Assembly (NCBI RefSeq): GCF_013408665.1
Contig: NZ_JACCCL010000001.1
Coordinates: 1,131,136-1,195,135, forward strand
DNA: 64,000 bases
Reading direction: 5' to 3'
Origin: Sporosarcina sp. JAI121
GTDB taxonomy: Bacteria; Bacillota; Bacilli; Bacillales_A; Planococcaceae
The notes beneath the pieces were generated by a model that was given only the letters and a program-made list of their open reading frames with translations, did not search any database and was not told where the DNA came from. Shown one piece after another: positions 49,959-58,690 of this stretch. Every line of letters starts with the position of its first letter. The first letter of the stretch is position 1. Position numbers and translations under genes: made by a program.

Positions 49959-50960
49959 TTGAAGAACATTACAATCGCGGATGTAGCAAAGCATGCCGGT
50001 GTTTCAAAAAGCACAGTTTCCCAATTTTTGAATAAACGATATGAGTATATGAGCGAGCTTACAAGAAAACGGGTTGAGTTGGCGATCGAAGAATTGGATT
50101 ATCGTCCAAATACAGTAGCCCGCAGCTTAACGCAGAAGTCCACTTTTACAGTAGGGGTCATTGTGGCGAATATTCTTCACTCGTTCTCTACTCATATTAT
50201 CCGGGCGATTGAAAACAAGTTATACGAAAAAGGATTTCATATAATTGTTTGCAACGCGGATGATGAACCGGATAAGGAAAAAGAATATATCGAGATGCTT
50301 ATGGCAAAACAGGTGGATGGAATTATCATATTTCCAACAGGCGGAAATATAGACTTGTACAAGAGGATGAAAAAATCCGGTTTCCCACTTGTTTTTATGG
50401 ACAGAACAATCCCTGATCTAGGGATTGAAACTGTTCTGCTCGATAACGAAAAAGCGGCGGAATTAGCCGTCAACCATTTCGTTGAAAGCGGTTGCAGCCA
50501 AATCGCCATCGTCACGACGTCAATCATCAGAAATATTAGTCCACGGATTGAACGTATTCAAGGGTATAAAAGGGCATTAGAGAATCATCAATTGAATGTC
50601 ACATCAGATTATGTGAAAACGGCTGATGCGGATGCCATTCCTGCAGCCCTTGAACAACTATTCAATCTTGAGGCACCACCAAACGCGATATTGGCAGGCA
50701 ATGATATCGTGCTTATGGAAATATTGAAATACATAAAAGAACACGAGTTGAAGATTCCTAATGATGTGGCAGTTATCGGCATAGATGACGTTCCATTTGC
50801 TAGTTTTTACACGCCTTCGATCACGACGGTTTCACAACCGATGATTGAAATGGCTAATCTTGCGGTTACATTACTCATGCGGCAAATTAGCAAAGAAAAC
50901 CAAAGTGAAGCAGAGGTATATCGTTTACCGCCAACGTTAATAGCAAGAGGATCTTGTTGA
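49959..50960 (+). CDS. LacI-family transcriptional regulator
   Basis: About 333 residues. The N-terminal helix-turn-helix (ITIADVAKHAGVSKSTVSQFLN) and hinge (YRPNTVARSLTQKST) precede a periplasmic-binding-protein-like ligand domain ending in GIDDVPFASFYTPSITTVSQP. TTG at 49959 follows TGGAGTTGG at good spacing and gives the usual MKNITIADVA start; ATG at 49944 would lie in that Shine-Dalgarno. Last regulator of the kdgK-uxuA operon; probable ligand is a pathway sugar acid, and its probable operators are at 45299-45325. Confidence 0.9.
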   Translation: MKNITIADVAKHAGVSKSTVSQFLNKRYEYMSELTRKRVELAIEELDYRPNTVARSLTQKSTFTVGVIVANILHSFSTHIIRAIENKLYEKGFHIIVCNADDEPDKEKEYIEMLMAKQVDGIIIFPTGGNIDLYKRMKKSGFPLVFMDRTIPDLGIETVLLDNEKAAELAVNHFVESGCSQIAIVTTSIIRNISPRIERIQGYKRALENHQLNVTSDYVKTADADAIPAALEQLFNLEAPPNAILAGNDIVLMEILKYIKEHELKIPNDVAVIGIDDVPFASFYTPSITTVSQPMIEMANLAVTLLMRQISKENQSEAEVYRLPPTLIARGSC

Positions 50961-51067
50961 TAAAATCAGCAAGCGAGTTTTCCGTTTCCACGTGAGATGA
51001 CCCGGTTAAATCCATAACACATAAGTAAAAAATAGACAATAGAATTGTAAATAGGGGAGAGAGAGTT

Positions 51068-52420
51068 ATGCCGTTACTAATTGTGGCTTTAGGGATTGTT
51101 GTTTTACTTATAATGATCATGAAATTTAATGTAAATACATTTATTTCATTAGTGGTTGTTTCATTCTTAATAGCGTTAGCTTTAGGTATGCCGATTAATG
51201 AAATTGTCAAATCAATTGAAAGTGGTATGGGTGGAACGTTAGGCAGTATCGCATTAGTCTTCGGGCTAGGGGCGATCCTTGGTAAACTAATCGCCGATTC
51301 AGGCGGTGCCCAACGTATTGCTATGACGTTGATCGGTAAATTCGGATTGAAGTATATCCAATGGGCTGTTGTTGTTGCTTCATTCATACTTGGTATTGCG
51401 TTATTCTTTGAAGTAGGTCTTGTGTTATTGATTCCGATCGTTTATCAAATTTCAAAACAAATAAAAGTACCATTTTTATATTTAGGTCTTCCGATGTCGG
51501 CTGCTTTATCTGCAACTCATGCATTTTTACCGCCGCATCCAGGCCCTACGGTTATTGCCAATGAATTCGGCGCAAACGTAGGATTGGTCTTGCTTTATGG
51601 TTTCCTGATCGCAATTCCGATCGTCATTATTGCAGGTCCGATCTTTACAAAATTCGCGAAAAAGTTTGTACCGAAAGCTTTCGATAAAGATAGTACAAGC
51701 GGTAGTATCGCTTCGATCGGTGAAACAAAGCAATTTAAACTGGAAGATACACCAGGATTCGGTATCAGTGCATTCACAGCGCTATTCCCGGTTATCTTGA
51801 TGGCATTTTCAACAATCATTAAATTAATAGAAGATGGAAATGAATCGCAGAACGTATTTTTTGACCTAGTGACAATGATTGGATCTCCAACGACTGTTAT
51901 GTTGTTATCTGTATTACTGGCAATCTACACAATGGGTATCGCACGCAAAATTCCGATGAAAGATCTTATGGAATCTGCAGAAAACGCGGTTCGGGCAATC
52001 GGTATGATGTTACTGATTCTTGGTGCCGGTGGTGCACTTAAGCAAGTGTTGATCAATGGAGGAGTTGGCGATTATGTCGCTGTCCTGTTTGAAGGCAGTT
52101 CAATATCACCGTTAATTTTGGCTTGGCTTATCGCTGCCGTCATAAGGGTTGCACAAGGATCGGCAACGGTTGCAGCATTAACAACAGCTGGACTCGTCAT
52201 TCCGATGATGGCAGGTACAGATGTCAATTTAGAATTGATGGTATTGGCAACAGGTGCCGGTAGTATCATTGCCTCACACGTTAACGACACTGGTTTCTGG
52301 ATCGTTAAAGAGTCTTTCGGCTTAACGATGAAAGAGACATTCGCAACGTGGACAGTGCTTGAAACGATTATCTCAGTGAGTGGTCTTGGTTTCGTTTTAC
52401 TTCTAAGTCTATTTGTTTAA
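51068..52420 (+). CDS. gntP: GntP-type gluconate/sugar-acid:H+ symporter
   Basis: 450 residues, about 12 to 14 membrane helices, with close similarity along its length to B. subtilis GntP: VFGLGAILGKLIADSGGAQRIA, FLPPHPGPTVIANEFGANVG, QGSATVAALTTAGLVIP and ASHVNDTGFWIVKE. In B. subtilis it is the third gene of gntRKPZ; here it lies in front of gntR, behind the LacI gene and before a terminator. It may therefore serve both pathways, or the sugar acid of the uxuA operon. Confidence 0.93.
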   Translation: MPLLIVALGIVVLLIMIMKFNVNTFISLVVVSFLIALALGMPINEIVKSIESGMGGTLGSIALVFGLGAILGKLIADSGGAQRIAMTLIGKFGLKYIQWAVVVASFILGIALFFEVGLVLLIPIVYQISKQIKVPFLYLGLPMSAALSATHAFLPPHPGPTVIANEFGANVGLVLLYGFLIAIPIVIIAGPIFTKFAKKFVPKAFDKDSTSGSIASIGETKQFKLEDTPGFGISAFTALFPVILMAFSTIIKLIEDGNESQNVFFDLVTMIGSPTTVMLLSVLLAIYTMGIARKIPMKDLMESAENAVRAIGMMLLILGAGGALKQVLINGGVGDYVAVLFEGSSISPLILAWLIAAVIRVAQGSATVAALTTAGLVIPMMAGTDVNLELMVLATGAGSIIASHVNDTGFWIVKESFGLTMKETFATWTVLETIISVSGLGFVLLLSLFV

Positions 52421-52453
52421 TAGATAATCCGGCTAACACAATCAAAGAAGAGG

Positions 52454-52499
52454 CTGCCCCATGAGTTGGAAATCATCCAGCTTATGCGGGCAGTTTTTT
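52454..52499 (+). terminator. Terminator after gntP
   Basis: CTGCCC-CAT-GAG pairs with CTT-ATG-CGGGCAG, followed by six Ts. It separates gntP from the gntR operon. Confidence 0.82.
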
Positions 52500-52546
52500 G
52501 TGGCCTATTCCTGAAAGGTCGTCTCCACTCTTCCCTCTAAACGTCG

Positions 52547-52583
52547 TAAAACCGTTTACATTTCGTTGTATGTGTACTATCAT
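52547..52583 (+). promoter_or_regulatory. gntR promoter with overlapping cre-like site
   Basis: TTTACA (52555-52560), a 17-nt spacer and TATCAT (52578-52583) form the promoter. TAAAACCGTTTACA (52547-52560) matches the cre consensus with one mismatch (A for G at position 2) and covers the -35, so CcpA could repress initiation. Confidence 0.65.
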
Positions 52584-52600
52584 ACTTGTATACAAGTATG
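52581..52600 (+). promoter_or_regulatory. GntR operator
   Basis: CATACTTGTATACAAGTATG is a perfect 20-bp palindrome and contains the operator known for B. subtilis GntR (ATACTTGTATACAAGTAT). It starts inside the -10 and covers the transcription start, the place expected for autorepression relieved by gluconate. Confidence 0.92.
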
Positions 52601-52624
52601 TAGTTGTTCAGACGAGGAAGTGAA

Positions 52625-53356
52625 ATGATGAGTGACGATAAGGAATTTTTATACCCTTCAAAATGGATTGCAAACGCTTCCACTGGTGTGCGTTTAGCAT
52701 GCGAGCTTAGAATGCGGATTATTTCTGGCATGGTGAAAAAGGGCACGGTCTTATCAGAAAACAAATTGGCAGTGGAATTTGAAGTGAGTCGATCTCCTAT
52801 TCGCGAAGCATTGAAAATCTTAGCATCTGAAAATATTATCCGATTGGAACGAATGGGTGCAGTTGTCGTCGGTCTAACGGATCAAGACATAAAAGAATTT
52901 TATGATGTACGGTTACTCATAGAAACGTTTGTATATGAACGGATTGTACAGATGGACACGAGTGATTTGGTAAGTGACCTAAGCAAAATACTCGAAATGA
53001 TGGAAGTCGCCATTAAATATAGGGATGCCGATGAATTCTCCTATCAAGATGTATTATTTCATGAAACGATAATTCGTTCGATCAACCATTCCTACATCCA
53101 GTTAATATGGAATAATACGAAACCTGTCATGGAAAGTTTGATACTTTTATCGATGCGCATGCGTTTACAGGAAAAACACGATGATTTTTCACGTATCTTG
53201 ACAAATCATCAGCTTTATATTGAAGCCATCAAAACAAAAGACAGGGAAATCATGATTCAAGCATTACATCAAAACTTCGATAATGTTCAAAATGAAGTAG
53301 AAGACCTTTGGAAGTCGCAACAAATGCTCACCAAAGGAAGGGAGCAAAAAAGATGA
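52625..53356 (+). CDS. gntR: Gluconate operon repressor GntR
   Basis: 243 residues, the same length as B. subtilis GntR, with high similarity throughout: winged helix (STGVRLACELRMRIISGMV, SRSPIREALKILASENI, LERMGAVVVGL) and an FCD ligand domain with FSYQDVLFHETIIR and SYIQLIWNN. Gluconate is the inducer in B. subtilis. ATG at 52625 after GAGGAAGTGA; the longer TTG frame (52604) is rejected. The stop overlaps gntK. Confidence 0.96.
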   Translation: MMSDDKEFLYPSKWIANASTGVRLACELRMRIISGMVKKGTVLSENKLAVEFEVSRSPIREALKILASENIIRLERMGAVVVGLTDQDIKEFYDVRLLIETFVYERIVQMDTSDLVSDLSKILEMMEVAIKYRDADEFSYQDVLFHETIIRSINHSYIQLIWNNTKPVMESLILLSMRMRLQEKHDDFSRILTNHQLYIEAIKTKDREIMIQALHQNFDNVQNEVEDLWKSQQMLTKGREQKR

Positions 53357-54903
53357 CGAATTATATGTTAGGTATAGACGTAGGCACGACAAGTACGAAA
53401 GCGGTTTTATTCACTGAAAAAGGTGAGATCATTCAGCAGGAGAATATCGGTTATCCACTTTACACGCCGGATATTTCGACAGCTGAACAGGATCCGGAAG
53501 AAATCTATCGAGCCGTGTTGAAGGCGATTTCAACGATAATGAAACAGTCCCGGATAGCGACGGAAAAATTACTATTCATTTCATTCAGCAGCGCGATGCA
53601 TAGCGTCATTGCGATGGATGAAAATGATCAACCGCTGACACAATGTATTACTTGGGCGGATAATCGAAGTGAAGCTTGGACACGTAAAATAAAAGAAGAG
53701 CTAAATGGCCATGAAGTGTACAAACGGACGGGGACACCGATTCACCCAATGTCCCCGTTAAGTAAAATAGCTTGGATAGTGCATGATCGTCCTGAAATAG
53801 CGGTAAAAGCTAAAAAGTATATCGGCATAAAAGAATACATCTTTAAAAAGTTCTTCGATCGCTATGTCGTGGACCATTCCCTCGCTTCAGCCATGGGCAT
53901 GATGAATCTCAAGAAGCTGGATTGGGATGAAGAAGCATTGGCAATCGCCGGTGTCACGCCCGAGCAGTTGTCCGAGCTAGTGCCGACAACCGAGATTTTT
54001 AACAACTGTCATACGGTAATTGCAGAAAAAATCGGCATCGACCCGCAAACACCGTTTGTCATTGGGGCAAGCGATGGAGTGCTATCCAATATCGGCGTGA
54101 ATGCGATCGGTAAGGGAGAAGTCGCTGTGACGATCGGCACGAGCGGCGCAATACGAACAGTCATTGACCGACCGCAAACAGACGAAAAAGGGCGGATATT
54201 CTGCTACGCACTAACCGAAAAACATTGGGTCATTGGCGGACCTGTCAACAATGGCGGAATGGTACTCCGCTGGATCAGGGATGAATTTGCGTCAGCAGAA
54301 GTGGAAACGGCGAAAAGGCTAGGCATTGATCCATATGAAGTGCTAACGAAAATTGCAGAACGTGTAAGACCAGGCTCAGATGGATTGTTATTCCACCCAT
54401 ATTTGGCAGGTGAACGTGCACCCCTATGGAATCCTGACGTGCGGGGCTCGTTTTTTGGATTGACGATGTCGCATAAAAAAGAGCATATGATCCGGGCGGC
54501 GCTTGAAGGCGTGATTTACAATCTCTACACTGTGTTTTTAGCTCTACTGGAAGTTATGGACGAACCAGTAACGAAGATTCAAGCAACGGGCGGTTTTGCT
54601 AGATCAGCTATTTGGCGCCAAATGATGGCTGATATATTCGATTTGGAAGTGATTGTCCCGGAAAGTTATGAAAGCTCGTGTCTAGGTGCATGTATCTTAG
54701 GGTTATATGCAACAGGAAAAATCGAATCATTTGACGTTGTTTCCGACATGGTAGGCAGTACGTATAAGCATACACCTGTTGAATCGGCTGTTGATGAGTA
54801 CATAAAGCTATTACCGATATTCATTAATGTATCCAGAGTTTTAGGCAATGAATATGAAAGTATCGCGAAATATCAAAGAAACTTACCGAAACTTGATAAA
54901 TAA
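53353..54903 (+). CDS. gntK: Gluconokinase (FGGY family)
   Basis: 516 residues. Gluconate + ATP -> 6-phosphogluconate. LGIDVGTTSTKAVLF, FSSAMHSVIAMDE, TWADNRS, GEVAVTIGTSGAIRT and QATGGFARSAIWRQMMAD are typical of Bacillus GntK. ATG at 53353 in a 4-nt overlap with gntR; the longer frame is rejected. Confidence 0.95.
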   Translation: MTNYMLGIDVGTTSTKAVLFTEKGEIIQQENIGYPLYTPDISTAEQDPEEIYRAVLKAISTIMKQSRIATEKLLFISFSSAMHSVIAMDENDQPLTQCITWADNRSEAWTRKIKEELNGHEVYKRTGTPIHPMSPLSKIAWIVHDRPEIAVKAKKYIGIKEYIFKKFFDRYVVDHSLASAMGMMNLKKLDWDEEALAIAGVTPEQLSELVPTTEIFNNCHTVIAEKIGIDPQTPFVIGASDGVLSNIGVNAIGKGEVAVTIGTSGAIRTVIDRPQTDEKGRIFCYALTEKHWVIGGPVNNGGMVLRWIRDEFASAEVETAKRLGIDPYEVLTKIAERVRPGSDGLLFHPYLAGERAPLWNPDVRGSFFGLTMSHKKEHMIRAALEGVIYNLYTVFLALLEVMDEPVTKIQATGGFARSAIWRQMMADIFDLEVIVPESYESSCLGACILGLYATGKIESFDVVSDMVGSTYKHTPVESAVDEYIKLLPIFINVSRVLGNEYESIAKYQRNLPKLDK

Positions 54904-54917
54904 GGAGTCGAAAATAG

Positions 54918-56324
54918 ATGAAACATACAATTGGAGTTATTGGTCTAGGCGTGATGGGCAGCAGTATCGCGTTAAACATGGCAAGTAAGGGTGAAGAAGT
55001 AGCAGTTTATAATTATACAAGAGATTTAACAGATCAACTTCTGCAAAAAAGTGAAAACGGACAGATTCATCCGTATTATGAACTACAAGATTTTGTGCAA
55101 TCTTTGCAATCTCCAAGAAAAATTTTTCTGATGGTCACAGCAGGTGAAGTGGTCGATACAGTCATTTCTTCACTAATCCCCCACCTATCATCAGGCGATA
55201 TCATCATGGACGGCGGCAATTCAAATTATGAAGACACGGCCCGTCGATTTGACGAATTACAGGCGATTGGAATCGACTATTTAGGAATCGGTGTTTCCGG
55301 CGGCGAAGAAGGGGCTTTAAAAGGTCCATCCCTCATGCCTGGTGGCGTCGAAGAAGTATACGAAAAAGTAGCTCCGATTCTAACCAAAATTGCAGCCCAA
55401 GTGGAAGGCGTTCCTTGCTGCGTTTATATCGGTCCAAAAGGTGCAGGCCATTTTGTGAAAATGGTGCACAACGGTATTGAATATGCGGATATGCAACTCA
55501 TCGCCGAGGCGTATACTTTTTTAAGAGAACGACTACAACTTCCTTTGAATGAAATCGCAGACATCTTTGAAACGTGGAATAAGGGAGAACTGAAGAGTTA
55601 CTTGATTGAAATCACTGCCGATATACTAAGGAAAATGGACGACAAAACGGGATTGCCACTTGTCGACGTAATCCTTGATAAAACAGGTCAAAATGGTACA
55701 GGAAAATGGACGAGTATACAAGCAATCGATAATGGGATTCCCGTTTCCATTATTACGGAATCGCTATTCGCCCGTTATATCTCTCATGCAAAAGAGGAAC
55801 GGGTATTTGCGGCAAGTGTGTTAGCTGGTCCGGCGACAGGAAATGAAGAGCTGGATAAAGAAGTGTGGATTGAAAATGTAAGACAAGCCTTATATATGGG
55901 GAAAATTTGTGCGTATGCGCAAGGATTTACGCAGTACAAAATGACTTCAGAATTGAACGACTGGAACTTGCCTTTAAAAGACATTGCCCTAATTTTCCGC
56001 GGCGGCTGCATTATACGCGCTGAATTTTTAAACACGATCAGCGAAGCGTATGAAGATGCACAGACGGGAATCGCTAATTTATTGGTTGCCCCTTACTTTG
56101 TGGAAAAAACAAAAGACTATCAAACGGGTTTGAGGAAAGTTGTAGCTGAGAGTGTCATGTCCGGCATGTCATTCCCATCGTTAAGTGCTTCCCTCACGTA
56201 TTATGATAGTTATCGAACGGGTCAATCAAGTGCAAACTTACTTCAAGCGCAACGCGATTATTTTGGTGCGCATACTTATGAGCGTATTGATAAAAAAGGG
56301 GCTTTTCATACGAAGTGGAAGTGA
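54918..56324 (+). CDS. gntZ: 6-phosphogluconate dehydrogenase, decarboxylating
   Basis: 468 residues. 6-phosphogluconate + NAD(P)+ -> ribulose-5-phosphate + CO2, which links to transketolase (24398-26404). Dinucleotide motif IGVIGLGVMGSSIALNMASKG, substrate motif VSGGEEGALKGPSLMPGG, catalytic Lys/His region GAGHFVKMVHNGIEYADMQ, and DKTGQNGTGKWTS. Third gene of gntRKZ; TCCAAC array 3 begins 19 nt past the stop. Confidence 0.96.
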   Translation: MKHTIGVIGLGVMGSSIALNMASKGEEVAVYNYTRDLTDQLLQKSENGQIHPYYELQDFVQSLQSPRKIFLMVTAGEVVDTVISSLIPHLSSGDIIMDGGNSNYEDTARRFDELQAIGIDYLGIGVSGGEEGALKGPSLMPGGVEEVYEKVAPILTKIAAQVEGVPCCVYIGPKGAGHFVKMVHNGIEYADMQLIAEAYTFLRERLQLPLNEIADIFETWNKGELKSYLIEITADILRKMDDKTGLPLVDVILDKTGQNGTGKWTSIQAIDNGIPVSIITESLFARYISHAKEERVFAASVLAGPATGNEELDKEVWIENVRQALYMGKICAYAQGFTQYKMTSELNDWNLPLKDIALIFRGGCIIRAEFLNTISEAYEDAQTGIANLLVAPYFVEKTKDYQTGLRKVVAESVMSGMSFPSLSASLTYYDSYRTGQSSANLLQAQRDYFGAHTYERIDKKGAFHTKWK

Positions 56325-56340
56325 TCCGTTTTCAGGGAAG

Positions 56341-56540
56341 TGTCCAACCATTGCGGGGGAGTGTCCAACGTAAGTAGAAAAGTTTCCAACCATTGTATGG
56401 GAATGTCCAACGAAGTTAGTAAAGTGTCCAACAAAGTGAAAAGTGTCCAACCTTTTCGCGCAAGCTTCCAACGTGGCTAGAGAAGTATCCAACCATTGTA
56501 CAGAAGTGTCCCACAAAAATAGCGAAGCGTCCAGCCAACA
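56341..56540 (+). repeat. TCCAAC array 3 (ten units, strict 21-nt phasing)
   Basis: Units TCC(A/C)(A/G)C start at 56343, 56364, 56385, 56406, 56427, 56446, 56467, 56488, 56509 and 56530: eight steps of 21 nt and one of 19. Each is preceded by (A/G)(T/A/G)(G/T) and is followed, largely in alternation, by CATT and by GTAA/GAAG/AAAG. Period 21 keeps reading frames open by chance, but the 19-nt step shifts the frame, which argues against a coding repeat. Confidence 0.85.
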
Positions 56541-56617
56541 AAAAACGTCATACCGGATTTTGATGGTACACAATAGGCTTCATTACCTCACCAGAAGAAA
56601 AGCGAATAACCCATAGT

Positions 56618-56985
56618 TGCATACACAAAGAAACAGCATGATCCGAAAAGGACCATGCTGTTTCTATTCCCCGATAAAAAGGGGTTGCACTCGGAAAATT
56701 TGATAGTTTTTCAATGACACAAACTGTTCTTCCTGACGATGTTTGAAGCCAGTCTTCAAGTTGCACTTTAACAAAAAACGTAACGCTTACTGCTTGATTA
56801 ACACGTTGAGATTCGAACCTAATTACTCGGTTTTCCAAAAGTGTACCTATCGTCAGCAAAGCAAATTTTCCGCCAAGGCTGTGCAGTTCAGCGTCGGAAT
56901 TGCCTGTAGGTTACTCGTCTACGAGGTTCATCCTTCGGTAGTTTAGCCTTGTAATCTTTGTATACCCGCGAAGGATTAAGATAAA
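56618..56985 (+). repeat. Repeat family C, copy 2
   Basis: Begins with ATACACAAAG and a hairpin GAAACAGCATG/CATGCTGTTTC (56630-56664); relative to copy 1 the stem has a paired A-T to C-G change and a different loop. The body (56665-56985) matches 40845-41240 apart from about 96 nt missing here. As in copy 1 it follows a TCCAAC array in the same orientation. Confidence 0.75.
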
Positions 56986-57020
56986 CCACTATAAAAAATA
57001 TTTATTTTGAAATTTGGAAG

Positions 57021-57066
57021 TGTCCAACTAAGCTTAATGTTTCCAATGCCCCAAAAGTGTTCAAGT
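57021..57066 (+). repeat. TCCAAC array 4 (short, degenerate)
   Basis: TCCAAC at 57023, TCCAAT at 57042 and TTCAAG at 57060 (steps 19 and 18). The last unit overlaps the stop codon of the RNase H-like gene on the other strand. Confidence 0.55.
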
Positions 57067-57729
57067 ATCTTTTTCTGTTACTTCAATCGTAGCCGTAATC
57101 GCAACCCCATTCAACGCCTGTGTCGCCAGCCGATCCGCTTCTGAATTTAATTTCCGTTGCACCAGTTCGTACTCCGGCTGGATACCTAGGTCTTTCAGTT
57201 TCCCATAAATACGGTCCACCCAGTCCGATAGACTGTTCTCGAGCGCCGGCCATTCTCCGGTCAGCTGGTTAATCACCACCTGGGAATCCCCGATGAATCG
57301 GACCGGTAGATGATGGACATTCAAAAGCTCGAGCTCCTGGAGGCACAAGTGGAGTGCCGCATATTCCGCCTCATTATTTGATTTGAGTTCGGCGGAAGGT
57401 GCATTCCGGCGCAACCTGTATGATTTACCGCTTTGCTCATAATAAATGACGCAACCCAAACCCGATCTCCTGCTCTCACGATCAAAGCCGCCGTCGAAAT
57501 AAACAGTGACGTTATGCGGTTCGGTTTCGATACCTTTCAGATAGCCCTTCATTTCCTTGACCGTCCACGTGCTGTCGAAGCGGTCAATGAATACCACGTT
57601 TTTAGCGCGCCCAGTCCGCTCCATGTCTTCCGCAAACAGTACAGCTTGTGCAGCCGGCATCTCATCAGAGCGGAATACGGTTTCTGCGCCTTTTGGTGTT
57701 CGGTAGATCAACTCGATTAGAATATTCAT
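57061..57729 (-). CDS. RNase HI-like protein (reverse-transcriptase-like RNase H, YpdQ/YpeP type)
   Basis: 222 residues. N-terminal domain of about 90 residues of unknown role, then an RNase H fold with candidate catalytic acids Asp in VYFDGGFD, Glu in NNEAEYAALH, Asp in IGDSQVVI and Asp in EADRLATQAL. Such proteins cleave RNA in RNA-DNA hybrids, or lack activity in some Bacillus paralogues; the four acids here suggest activity. ATG at 57729 follows GGAGGATTGGCG; the longer frame to 57795 is rejected. Confidence 0.85.
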   Translation of the reverse strand: MNILIELIYRTPKGAETVFRSDEMPAAQAVLFAEDMERTGRAKNVVFIDRFDSTWTVKEMKGYLKGIETEPHNVTVYFDGGFDRESRRSGLGCVIYYEQSGKSYRLRRNAPSAELKSNNEAEYAALHLCLQELELLNVHHLPVRFIGDSQVVINQLTGEWPALENSLSDWVDRIYGKLKDLGIQPEYELVQRKLNSEADRLATQALNGVAITATIEVTEKDT

Positions 57730-57952
57730 CGCCAATCCTCCTTGTATCAGTTTCTTCTTATATTTATCCGATTTCTTATTCAATAAATTATACACAAGGT
57801 GAGTCTAACCAAAGCATACTCTATTTATGAAAAATGAAAGCTGTGCCTTACACATAGAGAACGACGGATGAATTCCCTTGTACGCCCAGGAAAACGTTGA
57901 TAGGATCATGAATTTTAACTTCGTTTCGAATGAAGGGGAAGTATATGAATGA

Positions 57953-58441
57953 ATTTCAGCTGTCTTTCCGAATGAACTTTCAAAAGAGCTTTATATTCCG
58001 TCCACATTCATGGAAAGGAAGATATCGATAATGTGATCGCTGAAGCAAAAGAGGATGGAATTAAAAATGTAACGAAAAATGAAGATGGATCCGTTACATA
58101 TAAAATGTCAAAAGCAGAGCATATGAAAATGATGAAAGAAATGAAAACGAACGTAACGAACTATGTCGATGAAATAGTAGACGATGAAGACTACATCGAT
58201 TCAAGACATTACGCATAATGGAACATTCTCTGAATTCACAGTGGTCGTAGACAAAGCTGCTTTCGAAAACAGTTTTGACGGATTTGCCACACTGGGCCTT
58301 GCAATGTCCGGCATGTACTACCAAGCGTTCGACGGAATGAATGCAGACAAACTGAACGTCACCGTGCACACGAAAGATGCCAGCACGGGAGAAGTCTTCG
58401 GTACCGCTGTCTATCCGGATGCGTTGGAAGAAATGGAATGA
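57953..58441 (+). pseudogene. Broken gene for a secreted antigen-like Bacillales protein
   Basis: Three consecutive frames read one protein: AVFPNELSKELYIPSTFME, then (shift near 58018) EDIDNVIAEAKEDGIKNV and YKMSKAEHMKMMKEMKTNV, then (shift near 58195) SIQDITHNGTFSEFTVVVDK up to YPDALEEME. The N-terminal part, where a signal peptide would be, is missing. I recall such proteins as Bacillus lipoproteins or secreted antigens of unknown function. At least two frameshifts and the truncation make it a pseudogene. Confidence 0.7.
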
Positions 58442-58519
58442 TCACTTGTTGCAAATGAACTAGTAAGAAACGAGAGGAAGTCCAAACATGAATAACTAAT
58501 AAAAAGGAGGGAAAATCTC

Positions 58520-58690
58520 ATGAAAATCATTGGCATTCTTTTACTCATAGTTGGCGGAGTCGGATTGATGCTATCTACAATGATGTTCGGCGATATCGGA
58601 GTTGCGGCAGCAATCGGATCGATAAGTGTAATTCTTACGGGTAGTTGATTTCTGAAGATAAATAAACAGTTGGCGTTACAAATGAAGTAG
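58520..58690 (+). pseudogene. Small membrane protein with an in-frame TGA
   Basis: ATG at 58520 after AAGGAGGGAAAA, then MKIIGILLLIVGGVGLMLS and a second hydrophobic stretch. After 42 codons a TGA (58646-58648) interrupts the frame, which then reads FLKINKQLALQMK to a TAG at 58688. The second part looks like the natural cytoplasmic end of a two-helix protein, so TGA probably replaces a sense codon such as TGG. A 42-residue product is the alternative. Confidence 0.5.

Noticed and set aside
56341-56540. CRISPR-like array
   Set aside because: The conserved unit is only about 6-9 nt, spacing is 21 nt, no cas genes are in the window, and spacers are not of CRISPR length.
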